Source: Gammaproteobacteria bacterium UBA7449 (GTDB taxonomy: Bacteria; Pseudomonadota; Gammaproteobacteria; Pseudomonadales; Pseudohongiellaceae). From it: a DNA stretch of 64,000 nucleotides. The notes under the pieces are model-generated. The model had not been told where the DNA came from. It saw nothing but the letters and a program-made list of their open reading frames with translations, and did no database searches. The position numbers were made by a program, and so were the translations under genes. Below are positions 45,072 through 54,294 of the stretch, in pieces (within the stretch, counting starts at the first letter, position 1; the number at the start of each line of letters is the position of its first letter). Where the stretch lies: assembly GCA_002477465.1 (NCBI GenBank), contig DLPV01000028.1:25852-89851 (forward strand), written 5' to 3'.

Positions 45072-46075
45072 AGCACATCTCTTTGCTTGTAATTCCCGGC
45101 GCCCTTGGATCAGCCATTACCATCCCTCTGGAAATGTGCACTGCGGCCAACGACATTGCCCGAGCTCGCAAACAGGCAGAAAAGGCGTGTCGCCTAGAGC
45201 TTGTTGCTACAGAAGATTTGCACTGCACACTTACAGGAAATCTAAGCCTTGAGTGCCACAAGCTGCTGAGTGCAGTAGAGCGTACGGACCTGGTGTTCGT
45301 GCCTGCCGTGTGGCGCACACCAAGGCTGGCAGTGCAGCGCAATGCCTCACTGCTCAGCTGGCTCAAGGCCCAATCAGAGGCGGGAGCAACCTTGTGTGCT
45401 GTTACCAATGGAGTTTACCTGGTAGCCGCTGCTGGCTTGCTCGACAAGCAGCCAGCAACCACACACTGGCGCTATTTCGATGAATTCGAAAAAGACTTTC
45501 CTACAGTCAAACTGCAGCGTAAGCGTTTTATTACTTACGCTGATGGTGTGTATTGTTCTGGCAGTGTGAATGCAATTCGAGACATCACTATCCATCTTAT
45601 TGAGAAGCTCTATGGTGCTGACATCGCCCTGGAAGTTACTCGCCAATTCATGCATGAGCTCAAGCGATCCTATGAATCGCAGCTGCTCGAGGAAAATCAA
45701 CAGAGCTCACACCATGATGAGAGGGTAATTGAAATACAGGAATGGCTGCAGGAAAACTATGGCGCTAAGATCAGCATAAGCAAACTGGCCAAAAAATTTG
45801 GCATGAGTGTCCGAACACTGAATCGTCGTTTTCGAATAGCCACTAACACAACGCCACTTGATTATCTTCAGTCCGTACGCCTAGACCATGCAAAAGACCT
45901 GCTCAAACAAAGCAATTTAGCCGTTTCCGAAATCGCACACAAAGTAGGTTACCTGGACGGAAGTTACTTCAGCGGACTATTCGGCAAGCTCAACAAGGTT
46001 TCACCAAAAGAATATCGTCGACTGGTGAGAAACAAACAGTTTCGGGTAAATCAAACAGGGCAATCCAGCGACTGA
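45068..46075 (+). CDS. GlxA-like AraC family regulator with DJ-1/PfpI domain
   Basis: The protein (335 aa) has an N-terminal DJ-1/PfpI-like domain (about 1-195), in which the nucleophile elbow reads AVTNGVYLVA without the usual Cys. The C-terminal AraC domain (about 225-325) has two helix-turn-helices (KLAKKFGMSVRTLNRRF; VSEIAHKVGYLDGSYFSGLFGK). Regulators of this type sense small metabolites such as amines and betaines. It overlaps greB by 4 bases, so it is probably translated from a greB mRNA. Confidence 0.9.
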   Translation: MKHISLLVIPGALGSAITIPLEMCTAANDIARARKQAEKACRLELVATEDLHCTLTGNLSLECHKLLSAVERTDLVFVPAVWRTPRLAVQRNASLLSWLKAQSEAGATLCAVTNGVYLVAAAGLLDKQPATTHWRYFDEFEKDFPTVKLQRKRFITYADGVYCSGSVNAIRDITIHLIEKLYGADIALEVTRQFMHELKRSYESQLLEENQQSSHHDERVIEIQEWLQENYGAKISISKLAKKFGMSVRTLNRRFRIATNTTPLDYLQSVRLDHAKDLLKQSNLAVSEIAHKVGYLDGSYFSGLFGKLNKVSPKEYRRLVRNKQFRVNQTGQSSD

Positions 46076-46113
46076 GTTGCTCCGTGAACCCTGTGTAATA
46101 GTTAGTCCAAGTA

Positions 46114-46407
46114 TTACTGTGGGTTTTGCTGCTTGAATTGATCAAGCTGTTCCGGACTAGCTTCCTGCTGATACTTGGCTTTCCACTCAGCATAAGGCAT
46201 GCCATAAACTATTTCGCGGGCTGCATCATAATCAATACTGATACCCTTCTCCTTCGCCTCTGCCCGATACCATTTTGAAAGACAGTTGCGACAAAAGCTG
46301 GCGAGATTCATCAGATCGATGTTCTGCACCTCCCTGTGCGCGTCGAGATGAGCCAAGAGGCGACGAAATGTTGCCGCCTCAACCTCAAGCTGTTTTTGCT
46401 TATCCAT
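46114..46407 (-). CDS. DUF1244 family protein
   Basis: This small protein (97 aa) fits the DUF1244 family. It has the typical segment FRRLLAHLDAHREVQNIDLMNLASF, followed by CRNCLSKWYRAEA and YDAAREIVYGMPYAEWK. The two cysteines of CRNC may be relevant. A structure exists for a family member, but no function is known to me. It lies 41 bases downstream of the hibernation-factor gene. Confidence 0.88.
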   Translation of the reverse strand: MDKQKQLEVEAATFRRLLAHLDAHREVQNIDLMNLASFCRNCLSKWYRAEAKEKGISIDYDAAREIVYGMPYAEWKAKYQQEASPEQLDQFKQQNPQ

Positions 46408-46447
46408 ATTTTAACACTTCCTAAATTGCAGGCTTCACAGCCCCATC

Positions 46448-46825
46448 TTATTGCTCAGAAGCACTCAACTCATCAAACTCGCCCAGTTTGGACGGTTTGT
46501 CTGCGCGGTGCTTTTTATCAACGGCTTTCAACTGCCGCTCGGCAGCGTTGAATGCATCTCTGATGGCGACATAGAGGTCTTCGTGAGCATGATTATCATG
46601 CTGCTCCTGATTGACACGCACCTCTTTAATGGGCGTGTGGATCTCCAGACCGACTGAATATACTTTTCCTTTATAATGATTGTTGTGAGGAGAATCCAAT
46701 ACCACTCTACCGGTGATAATTTGATCGCAATAGCGCTCCAGTTTGTGGATACGCTTCTGAACTGCTTCGGCAACTGCATTGGACTGTTCGATATTGTGGA
46801 AGACAATTTGGAATTCATTAGTCAT
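46448..46825 (-). CDS. HPF/RaiA-family ribosome-associated protein
   Basis: This protein (125 aa) belongs to the HPF/RaiA/YfiA family, whose members bind 30S subunits to silence idle ribosomes. It shows the beta-alpha-beta-beta-beta-alpha order with VQKRIHKLERYCDQI and HEDLYVAIRDAFNAAERQL. The C-terminal tail (about 25 residues) is charged and short, so it is not a long HPF. AAGGAG lies ahead of its ATG. The wider sequence is divergent from E. coli HPF, so which family branch it is remains open. Confidence 0.82.
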   Translation of the reverse strand: MTNEFQIVFHNIEQSNAVAEAVQKRIHKLERYCDQIITGRVVLDSPHNNHYKGKVYSVGLEIHTPIKEVRVNQEQHDNHAHEDLYVAIRDAFNAAERQLKAVDKKHRADKPSKLGEFDELSASEQ

Positions 46826-47223
46826 GTAGATCTTTCTCCTTTAATTATTTCCTGGGTCGATTCTCTTCGAGCAAACAGCTAAGCCACCTTAAGCTTATTC
46901 GGTGGATTAATCATGGCTTAATGGCCGAAATATGGGCTTAACACAAATCAAGAAAACTGCAATGCACCGCTCCATCATTAATGGCTGAAGATCGGGCGCT
47001 GCGCCGCTATGGCGTAAACTGAGTTTGAGTCTGGGAATGGCCCGAATGCGAAGCGATTCGAGCGAAAAGGCGAGAGATAATCTCTTTGTATCAAAACCCC
47101 TCACACACTTAATGAGAGCGGTTAAAAGGATCTTATTGGCGGTGAATACCAGATAGCCTAACGCTGGCATCGTCCCTCCTAGTCATTCAATAAAACCAGA
47201 CTACTCCTTTCTTTGGCATTTGT
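46826..47223. other. Intergenic region between hibernation-factor and M15 peptidase genes
   Basis: These about 400 bases lie between two minus-strand genes. They contain a small minus-strand frame (46907-47170, listed separately) and an imperfect 20-base direct repeat (46918 and 46978; about 15 of 20 match). The promoter of the hibernation-factor gene should be here. Confidence 0.5.
46907..47170 (-). CDS. Hypothetical small protein
   Basis: This frame (87 aa) has an ATG at 47170 with AGGAGG four bases before it, an almost ideal ribosome binding site. The product is basic, with a hydrophobic end (about 68-78) and no family that I recognise. It overlaps no other called gene. Composition does not look strongly coding, so it may still be chance. 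Confidence 0.3.
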   Translation of the reverse strand: MPALGYLVFTANKILLTALIKCVRGFDTKRLSLAFSLESLRIRAIPRLKLSLRHSGAAPDLQPLMMERCIAVFLICVKPIFRPLSHD

Positions 47224-47784
47224 CTAAATCCTCGAAGTAGATTCCTTAAAGCACCAGTGCCAGGGCTCATAGGCGATTCCAGCCGCATTGCCTCGAGGGT
47301 AACTAAGCACGAAGCCATGCTGATTGGCGTGTTCCTGCAGCCAGGTGAATGCCGGCGTATTTTCAAACGCCTCTACCAGGGCGTCACACTCGAGGGTTCC
47401 AATATCGATGGCGCAGCCCGTGTGATGTTCGCTATATCCTGGCGCGGCATTAACCCGCAAGATCTCGTCGATAGACTGGCCTTGCAAAAGCTTCTTCAGG
47501 ATTAACTGATGCTGATAGTCGAGATCTCGAAAGGCGGAGATTAGATGAATGGTAATGCCCGCTGCCGCTGCAGACTGTTTCATTTTAGACCAGGCGCGGA
47601 ATGCTGCCTCGGTGAGCCTCTGTGGTCGTCCATAATAATCTGCCTCGGTACTCACCAGGTCCGGCGGTATCTCGCACAGCGGCAAGCCACAGCGTTCGGC
47701 ATAATCTGTTGGCACTGACAGGTCTGTATGCAGTCGACCTACCTGCTCCATAAAAGAGTCCAATGTATTCAAGATATCTGGCAA
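47224..47784 (-). CDS. M15 family D-alanyl-D-alanine carboxypeptidase (VanY-like)
   Basis: This 186-residue protein is an M15B zinc peptidase of the VanY/DacB type. The zinc-binding layout SEHHTGCAIDIG and the later WHWCF are clear, and the substrate loop ISAFRDLDYQHQL is present. A signal peptide is not visible, so a cytoplasmic, peptidoglycan-recycling or chaperoned location is possible. Its N-terminal 60 residues are not typical of VanY. It is divergent from fabY. Confidence 0.9.
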   Translation of the reverse strand: MPDILNTLDSFMEQVGRLHTDLSVPTDYAERCGLPLCEIPPDLVSTEADYYGRPQRLTEAAFRAWSKMKQSAAAAGITIHLISAFRDLDYQHQLILKKLLQGQSIDEILRVNAAPGYSEHHTGCAIDIGTLECDALVEAFENTPAFTWLQEHANQHGFVLSYPRGNAAGIAYEPWHWCFKESTSRI

Positions 47785-47967
47785 CCAGCCTGGAGATTAT
47801 TAAAAGCCCCTCCATGCTATTGGGGCCACCCGCTTTGTGCAACCACTTGATGATTGTCTCATTTGCCTTATCTAATGACTATTTCACCCTAATGCTTGCC
47901 GCCAGATATCCGATCTAATCCTTAATAAATTAGAGTGGTTAATAACTCACAGCACAGAGGCAAAGTC

Positions 47968-49890
47968 ATGGCCAATCTACCCGTTATTACAGGCTTCGGT
48001 GGCATCAACGCAGCAGGCCGCAGTTCCGGGCACAATGGCTTTCGTCGCCTTGTCTTTGACCAGCTATCCAGAGGCCTGCAGGCCAGCACCCTGCAGCAGT
48101 TGGCCACCTTGACGGGGCAGCTGCGACAGGACCAAGGCCTGTGGCGAGATGCTAATAATGCTGAAGTTAATGTCGAAGAATTCTTGGCAGCCAATGAAGA
48201 AACGCTGCTGGCGAATACCTTGATCCGCAAAATCAAAGACGCCGACTTCGACCCGAAGCAGATACCCTATCACCAGCGTGCTGTTTTTGGCGGCGCTGAT
48301 TCTGCTGGCTTTGAATTCACCCTGCGCAAACGGGACTTGCCCTCTCCTCTGCCCGCTGACTGGCAGCTTGCAGACTTGCCTGCAGGCGACAGCAGCGTTC
48401 ACGTCAGCACCAAGGCGCCGGTGCCGGTGATGCTGCATAGCGCAAGGCAGGCTGAAGTAACTACCGCCGCCCAATTGCCAGACGGTTTCGATCCTGCCTC
48501 CAGTTATGCCTCCCGTAATCATCCCAGAGCGCTGCAGATGACAGTTTTTGGCGCCTCTGACGCCATCAACTCACTCGGTATGGATTGGGAGCGAATCCGG
48601 GGTTTAGTGCCCGCAGACAAAATCAGCGTCTATGCCGGGAGCTGCCTGGGGCAGTTAGACTACAACGGCAGCAGCGGCATGCTGCAGGCACGTTTACTTG
48701 GCAAGAAGGTGAGCTCCAAGCAGCTGCCGCTGGGACTGAATGAAATGCCGGCCGACTTCCTCAATGCCTATCTACTTGGCAGCCTGGGGACAACCGGTCA
48801 TAACAATGGTGCCTGCGCCACCTTCCTCTATAACCTGCGCCAGGGTATGCGGGACATCCAGTCGGGCTCTCATCGTATCGCCATCATAGGCACTAGCGAA
48901 TCCAGTCTGGTGCCGGAAGTGTTTGATGCCTTTACAACCATGGGTGCGCTGGCGAGTGACGCTTCCCTGCTAAAGCTGGATGGACTGGATGATGCTGACA
49001 CGCCGGATCATCGCCGGGCGTGTCGACCCTTTGGCGACAACTCCGGCTTCACTTTGGCGGAATCTGCGCAGTTTATTGTGCTATTTGATGATGAACTGGC
49101 GCTGGAAACAGGTGCCTCAATCTATGGTGCGGTCAACGATATTTTCGTCAACGCCGATGGCTTCAAAAAATCCATTACTGGCCCTGGGATGGGCAACTAT
49201 CTCACCATGGCCAAGGCGCTTGCGGCCACCAAAAACGTAATTGGGGAAGATCGCTTGCGGCACCATACTTTCGTCCAGGCCCATGGCACCGGCACACCGC
49301 AAAATCGGGTTACGGAATCAGAGATTCTGAGCAGACTCGCCCAGACCTTTGGCATAGGGAGCTGGCCTGTTGCAGCGGTCAAATCCTATGTTGGTCATTC
49401 AGTTGCATCTGCGGCCGGCGACCAGTTGATAGCCAGTCTCGGCGCATGGGCCCATCACCTGCTACCCGGCATTAAAACTACGGAGCAACTAGCTGATGAC
49501 GTCGCGGCGACTAATCTGGATTTTCTGCTTGCGCATAAAGAGTTCGACGCCGAGAGCATGGATGCTGCGTTAATCAATTCGAAGGGCTTCGGCGGCAACA
49601 ATGCCAGCGCCTCCATCCTCAGCCCACATATCACGCAGGCCATGTTGAGTAAGCGTCACGGCAGCGCCGCGCTGCGACAATATCGGTCACGCAATGAAAC
49701 CGTGCAAGAACAGCAGCAGGCTTACAACGACGCTTGCGGCCGCGGAGAGAACAATACTATCTATAAATTCGATCACGGCGTCTTGACCGACAAAGATCTG
49801 ACACTCAGCACAGACCGCATCAAGATCAATAACGGCACCCCTGATATTAGCCTGTCGGTGCCGAATCCTTACCCAGACATGTGTGACTAA
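47968..49890 (+). CDS. fabY: Beta-ketoacyl-ACP synthase FabY
   Basis: FabY is the 3-oxoacyl-ACP synthase that starts fatty acid synthesis from acetyl-CoA in Pseudomonas and relatives that lack a housekeeping FabH. The 640-residue protein starts LPVITGFGGINAAGRSS as FabY does. Catalytic residues are Cys283 (GACATF) and the histidines of AHGTGT and VGHSVASAAG. The length is far above FabB/FabF. AGAGG sits seven bases before the ATG at 47968. No carrier-protein gene is adjacent. Confidence 0.9.
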   Translation: MANLPVITGFGGINAAGRSSGHNGFRRLVFDQLSRGLQASTLQQLATLTGQLRQDQGLWRDANNAEVNVEEFLAANEETLLANTLIRKIKDADFDPKQIPYHQRAVFGGADSAGFEFTLRKRDLPSPLPADWQLADLPAGDSSVHVSTKAPVPVMLHSARQAEVTTAAQLPDGFDPASSYASRNHPRALQMTVFGASDAINSLGMDWERIRGLVPADKISVYAGSCLGQLDYNGSSGMLQARLLGKKVSSKQLPLGLNEMPADFLNAYLLGSLGTTGHNNGACATFLYNLRQGMRDIQSGSHRIAIIGTSESSLVPEVFDAFTTMGALASDASLLKLDGLDDADTPDHRRACRPFGDNSGFTLAESAQFIVLFDDELALETGASIYGAVNDIFVNADGFKKSITGPGMGNYLTMAKALAATKNVIGEDRLRHHTFVQAHGTGTPQNRVTESEILSRLAQTFGIGSWPVAAVKSYVGHSVASAAGDQLIASLGAWAHHLLPGIKTTEQLADDVAATNLDFLLAHKEFDAESMDAALINSKGFGGNNASASILSPHITQAMLSKRHGSAALRQYRSRNETVQEQQQAYNDACGRGENNTIYKFDHGVLTDKDLTLSTDRIKINNGTPDISLSVPNPYPDMCD

Positions 49891-49906
49891 TTCACATCAC
49901 GTCGCA

Positions 49907-51433
49907 TCACTTCACCTCTAAGGGATGCGCTTCGGCAATTTTCTCTTTCCATAGCGCCGGGCCCGTTCGATGCACCGAGACGCCGTTGACATCAACGGCT
50001 ACGGTAACCGGCATTTCATCGACCACAAACTCGTGGATCGCTTCCATGCCGAGATCTTCAAATGCCACTACCCGCGCCTCTCTGATGGCTTTTGACACCA
50101 AATAGGCTGCACCGCCCACCGCCATCAGATAGACCGCTCCATGTTGCTTGATAGCATCAATGGCGAGCTGTCCTCGCTCGGCTTTGCCAATCATGCCAAT
50201 CAGGCCAGTCTTTTCCAGCAATGGCCCCGTGAATTTGTCCATACGGGTCGCCGTGGTCGGCCCAGCAGGCCCGATGACTTCCTCACGAACCGGATCCACA
50301 GGACCTACGTAATAGATAAACTTGTTGTCAAAGTTAACACCTGGCGGCAGCGGCTCACCCTTGTCCAACATGCCCAGCAAGCGTTTGTGGGCGGCGTCGC
50401 GCCCAGTTAGCATGCTGCCAGATAGCAGCAGCGTCTCACCCGGCTGCCAGTTCGCGATTTCTTCCCTGGTGACAGTATCCAGATTGACCTTACGCGCGCG
50501 CGGCCCAACGTCCCATGTGATCTCGGGCCACTCTTCGAGTTTCGGCGGTTGCAGACTGGCGCCACCAGATCCATCCAGGGTGAAGTGGGCGTGCCTGGTG
50601 GCGGCACAGTTGGGAATCATAGCCACGGGCAAGGAGGCGGCATGGGTGGGATAGTCCAGGATTTTCACATCCAGGACAGTGGTCAGGCCACCCAGACCCT
50701 GGGCGCCGATTCCCAGCGCATTTGCTCTATCCATGATCTCCAGGCGCAACTCTTCAACCCGGTTGGATGGGCCGCGTTTCCTGAGATCGTGAATATCGAT
50801 GGGTTCCATCAAGGATTCTTTGGCCAGTACTGCAGCTTTCTCCGCGGTACCACCAATCCCGATGCCCAACATGCCTGGCGGACACCAGCCAGCCCCCATA
50901 GTGGGAAGGGTTGCCTCAACCCAGTCGGCGATACTGTCGCTGGGATTTAACATCACCATTTTGGCCTTGTTCTCGGAACCACCACCCTTGGCGGCCAGCT
51001 TCACTTCGAGCTTGTTTCCAGGCACGATCTCGGTGTGAATCACCGCGGGCGTATTGTCGCCGGTGTTCTTACGTGCACCAGCAGGGTCGGCAAGAATCGA
51101 GGCGCGCAGCACATTATCCGGCAGCAAGTAGGCTCTGCGGACGCCTTCATTGACCATTTCATCAAGAGACAACCCCCCTTCCCACTGCACCTGCATGCCA
51201 ACTTTCAAGAAAACCGTGACGATACCCGTGTCCTGACAGATCGGCCGTTTGCCTTCGGCACAAAGGCGCGAATTAATCAGAATCTGCGCCATGGCGTCTT
51301 TTGCTGCTGGCGACTCTTCTCTCTCGTAGGCCTCATTCACTGCCTTGACAAAATCAATGGGGTGGTAATAGGAAATATATTGCAGCGCGTCTGCGACGCT
51401 CTGGATCACGTCTTCATTACGGATCAAAGTCAT
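49907..51433 (-). CDS. Class I fumarate hydratase
   Basis: This is a [4Fe-4S] class I fumarase (508 aa) of the FumA/FumB type, a TCA-cycle enzyme that is oxygen-sensitive. The N-terminal alpha domain has the cysteine in CQDTG and further cysteines, and the C-terminal beta domain has the TTATRMD and SGSMLTGRDAAHKRL segments. It is convergent with fabY and stands alone. In bacteria with both types, an FumC would be expected elsewhere. Confidence 0.94.
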   Translation of the reverse strand: MTLIRNEDVIQSVADALQYISYYHPIDFVKAVNEAYEREESPAAKDAMAQILINSRLCAEGKRPICQDTGIVTVFLKVGMQVQWEGGLSLDEMVNEGVRRAYLLPDNVLRASILADPAGARKNTGDNTPAVIHTEIVPGNKLEVKLAAKGGGSENKAKMVMLNPSDSIADWVEATLPTMGAGWCPPGMLGIGIGGTAEKAAVLAKESLMEPIDIHDLRKRGPSNRVEELRLEIMDRANALGIGAQGLGGLTTVLDVKILDYPTHAASLPVAMIPNCAATRHAHFTLDGSGGASLQPPKLEEWPEITWDVGPRARKVNLDTVTREEIANWQPGETLLLSGSMLTGRDAAHKRLLGMLDKGEPLPPGVNFDNKFIYYVGPVDPVREEVIGPAGPTTATRMDKFTGPLLEKTGLIGMIGKAERGQLAIDAIKQHGAVYLMAVGGAAYLVSKAIREARVVAFEDLGMEAIHEFVVDEMPVTVAVDVNGVSVHRTGPALWKEKIAEAHPLEVK

Positions 51434-51533
51434 GTCTTCACCTGTTGCGGAGGGTAATTCAGGGTTTTCTCAGTTTAACATTTTCATGGCTATTTCTTCA
51501 TGACCACTTCTACATGACCAATTCGACGGCGCT

Positions 51534-52271
51534 TCAGTCGACGAGAAAATCCTTGGCCGCGTTAATTTTCTTCGCCAGGTAGTCTGAGCCACCGCGATCG
51601 GGGTGCAGACGCTGCATCATGCTGCGATGTGCTTTAACAATATCTTCATCGCTGGCATCAGCAGGCAACCCCAGTATTTCCAGGGCCAGATCACGGGTCA
51701 TAACTGACTCAGCCTCACCTGCCGATGACGAAGCTTGTCCGGCGTGCTGTTGCCGCCAGCCCTCGTGCTGACGATCCAGGTAAGCCTCCAGAACCTGCAG
51801 TGAATCCATATCGCCCTGACATTCTCCAAGCACATCAAGCAGACTGTGCAGGGACAATTCACTGAGCTGCTTGCCGCTATTACCGCCGCAAAGAACTCTG
51901 CCATCCATGACTCCGGTATCGTGATTCAACACCATTTCCAGATACTGGGTGCGAATAGTAGAGGCCTGGTTCTCACCGCGCGGCTTAGCTGAAGCCCGCT
52001 TGCTCATCAGCATCTGCCAAAATGGCAGCAGGCGCATCAGCGTGGGTAAAAAGCGAAGTACAAACGCGCCAAAGGCGCCAAGTGGCGCAAATATAAAATG
52101 GATAGGTAATCGACCTAGCGCAATTAGCACCGCCACAATCAGCAGAGCTGACATGATCAGGAACAGAATCTGGTTTTGACGGGCATTGAGTTTAAACTTC
52201 TGACTAATAGACTTTGCAAAGTAATACGCCATGATGGGCAGAAGTATGAGAGCCAGCAACCGGAAAATCAT
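51534..52271 (-). CDS. Membrane-anchored J-domain protein
   Basis: This 245-residue protein has about three N-terminal membrane segments (1-20, 33-52, 56-75). The C-terminal 65 residues form a J domain with the HPD motif in MQRLHPDRGG, which stimulates Hsp70 ATPases. The middle part (100-170) is polar and resembles the linker seen in similar J-proteins of gammaproteobacteria. It starts 22 bases after the VWA gene. The J domain is at the C-terminus, unlike DnaJ; it is closer in layout to Pam18-like proteins. The Hsp70 partner could be DnaK or the YegD-like protein at 22 kb. Confidence 0.88.
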   Translation of the reverse strand: MIFRLLALILLPIMAYYFAKSISQKFKLNARQNQILFLIMSALLIVAVLIALGRLPIHFIFAPLGAFGAFVLRFLPTLMRLLPFWQMLMSKRASAKPRGENQASTIRTQYLEMVLNHDTGVMDGRVLCGGNSGKQLSELSLHSLLDVLGECQGDMDSLQVLEAYLDRQHEGWRQQHAGQASSSAGEAESVMTRDLALEILGLPADASDEDIVKAHRSMMQRLHPDRGGSDYLAKKINAAKDFLVD

Positions 52272-52292
52272 TGAGTGGGAATTCCTTGGTTC

Positions 52293-53045
52293 CTAAGACT
52301 TAAGCTGCTGTATCAACAGCTTGACGTTTTGGCCTGAACGATCGCTGTAGTCGCTTAGCGCTTTCAATCCACCGGCGGCGTATATTGCCACCGCCTTCAA
52401 CAGTTCACCGAGCTGCGCAGCACTGGCAGCATCAAACTGCGAATAGGCGCCACCTGAAAGCCGACACAATTCCATGAAGGCCGCTCTGGTTGAGGGATCT
52501 CCCCGCTCTTGAAACATGAATAGGGGAACGTTCAACAGCCCGAGTTTACCCGCCGTCTGCGCTACTAGATCAATATTCTCTTCCATGGCATCCCCAATGA
52601 AAACCAGCCCTTTAATCTTACGCCTCTCGTTTTCCTTGAGCGCGTGGCGCAGAACTTTACCTAATTGCGTCGCACCAGCCTGACACTGGATACCGGTCAT
52701 TAACTTTAGTAGTTCCTCGCCGCTGCTATGCCAATTACTGCTGAAGAATTCACCCAGGCCACGGAAATAGCAGAGCTGCAAACTCAAGCCGCCAAGACTA
52801 CCGGCCGTCCTGAACATGTCCGCCTGGAGTTCGGTAGCAATATCCCAGGTTGGCTGCCTGCTCGCAGTGGCATCCAGGGCAAACACCAGCCGGGCATCAC
52901 CGGATTGCGCCGGCATCTTTGCAACCTGGTCAAGAAAGGCGGCCACCTCACTCTTGCTGGAGGTGGCAAGGCTTGATTCCTTATCACTAACTTTTTTACC
53001 GCGCTGGGCGGGAGATTTCGATTTGGCTTTGAACAGGTCTTTCAT
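52293..53045 (-). CDS. VWA-domain protein
   Basis: This 250-residue protein contains a von Willebrand A-like domain. The metal site begins VFALDATASRQPTW (D-x-T-x-S variant of DxSxS), followed by LVFIGDAMEENID with the second acidic site. The first 30 residues are charged (RGKKVSDKESS). It lacks a signal peptide. It is 22 bases upstream of the J-domain protein gene and is probably expressed with it; I cannot name a complex. Confidence 0.85.
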   Translation of the reverse strand: MKDLFKAKSKSPAQRGKKVSDKESSLATSSKSEVAAFLDQVAKMPAQSGDARLVFALDATASRQPTWDIATELQADMFRTAGSLGGLSLQLCYFRGLGEFFSSNWHSSGEELLKLMTGIQCQAGATQLGKVLRHALKENERRKIKGLVFIGDAMEENIDLVAQTAGKLGLLNVPLFMFQERGDPSTRAAFMELCRLSGGAYSQFDAASAAQLGELLKAVAIYAAGGLKALSDYSDRSGQNVKLLIQQLKS

Positions 53046-53239
53046 GGGATTTCTACTGCCTGAAAGGCATGGCTACAGCGCTTTCATTGAAGCATAGGAG
53101 TTGGGAAATTGGGAGGGCTGCTGGTGTTGCGAGTGGTACTGGCGGGCCGGAGGGTCGGTTCGACAAGGTCTAGCTAGAGATGCTCTTGGGCCTTTAGTCT
53201 GGCTAGCAAACAGGAAAGTTGCTCGTAAGCTAGTTGAGT

Positions 53240-53324
53240 TGGTGCGGACGGGGAGACTTGAACTCCCACACCTTTCGATACTAGAACCTAAATCTAGCGC
53301 GTCTACCAATTCCGCCACGTCCGC
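53240..53324 (-). tRNA. tRNA-Leu(UAG)
   Basis: The cloverleaf is complete on the minus strand: acceptor GCGGACG pairs with CGTCCGC, followed by A and an encoded CCA. The D arm has GGTAGACG. The anticodon stem CTAGA/TCTAG frames the loop TTTAGGT with anticodon TAG, which reads CUA codons. A class II variable arm precedes the T arm (GTTCAAGTC). Length is 85 bases. Confidence 0.97.
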
Positions 53325-53368
53325 GTGAGGGAAGACCGACTGGTGAAAACCGGTTTTCGAGGCCGCGT

Positions 53369-53396
53369 ATTATACCCATCCCTTCTGTTTTGCCAA
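53369..53396 (-). promoter_or_regulatory. Sigma-70 promoter of tRNA-Leu
   Basis: On the minus strand TTGGCA (-35) and a perfect TATAAT (-10) are 16 bases apart. The bases just after the -10 box are GC-rich (ACGCGGCC), a discriminator typical of stringently controlled stable-RNA promoters. The tRNA begins about 45 bases further on. Confidence 0.75.
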
Positions 53397-53482
53397 GCGC
53401 CCGCTGCTGGCTTTTGTTGCTATGGCTTCGACGCTATACTCCCGTTACAAAAAGCAACTAGTTCTATTAACGGGAAGCAAAC

Positions 53483-54277
53483 ATGGCAGATCTAGAAGTC
53501 CAATATCAGGATGGCATTGCCACCCTGGTGATGAATAGACCGGAAGCGCGCAACGCGCTCAGCATGGACATGCGTGCCGCGCTGGCAGACGTGCTGCACG
53601 ACATCGAGCGAGATGAATCGGTACGCTGCGTCGTTCTTAAAGGCGCCGGGGAACATTTCATGGCTGGCGGCGACGTCAAGGGCATGGGCGAATCCATCAA
53701 GAAATCACCCGCGGAAATTCGCAAGGAATTTATTCTGCGGATTCACGACCTTCACCCGATCATGTTCGCTATGCGGCGTATGCCCAAGCCTATTATCGCC
53801 AGCTGCCAGGGCGCAGCCGCGGGCGCGGGTGTCAGCATGGCACTTGCCTGTGACCTGGTCATTGCATCAGAAGATGCTTTCTTCACTCTGGCTTATTGCC
53901 GCATTGGCACCAGCCCCGACGGATCGTCCAGTTTTCACTTGCCGCGTGCAGTGGGAATTAAGAAAGCGATGGAAATCGCGCTATTGGGAGACCGTTTCGA
54001 TGCCCAGACCGCCAAGGATATCGGCATGATCAATTTTGTCGTCCCTACCGCTGAGTTGGAAGTCGAAACCAATGCGCTGGCGCAACGGCTAGCAGCTGGT
54101 CCCACCCATGTCTATGGCAATACCAAGGCGCTGTTCTACCGATCCCTGGAGAGTGAGTTTGAGGCACAATTGCAAGCGGAAGCGGAGTACTTTTCTGATT
54201 GTGCATCCAGGCCGGATTTTAAAGAAGGCGTGAGCGCTTTTATCGAAAAACGTGAGGCAAAGTTTACTGGAAAATAG
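53483..54277 (+). CDS. Enoyl-CoA hydratase/isomerase family protein
   Basis: This crotonase-fold protein (264 aa) has the oxyanion-hole segment MAGGDVKGMG and the AAAGAGVSMALACDLVIA helix. The catalytic pair of glutamates of classic enoyl-CoA hydratases is not clear: at the two positions only one candidate (Asp/Ser of SPDGSSS) is seen, as in isomerase-like members. A GGGAAG ribosome site lies ahead of its ATG. It is a single gene after the tRNA. Confidence 0.9.
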   Translation: MADLEVQYQDGIATLVMNRPEARNALSMDMRAALADVLHDIERDESVRCVVLKGAGEHFMAGGDVKGMGESIKKSPAEIRKEFILRIHDLHPIMFAMRRMPKPIIASCQGAAAGAGVSMALACDLVIASEDAFFTLAYCRIGTSPDGSSSFHLPRAVGIKKAMEIALLGDRFDAQTAKDIGMINFVVPTAELEVETNALAQRLAAGPTHVYGNTKALFYRSLESEFEAQLQAEAEYFSDCASRPDFKEGVSAFIEKREAKFTGK

Positions 54278-54294
54278 CAGTCACTCTATAGGCA

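Noticed and set aside
53240..53324. tRNA-Leu with anticodon UAG as an amber suppressor
   Set aside because: Anticodon 5'-UAG-3' reads CUA (Leu). An amber suppressor would need anticodon CUA.
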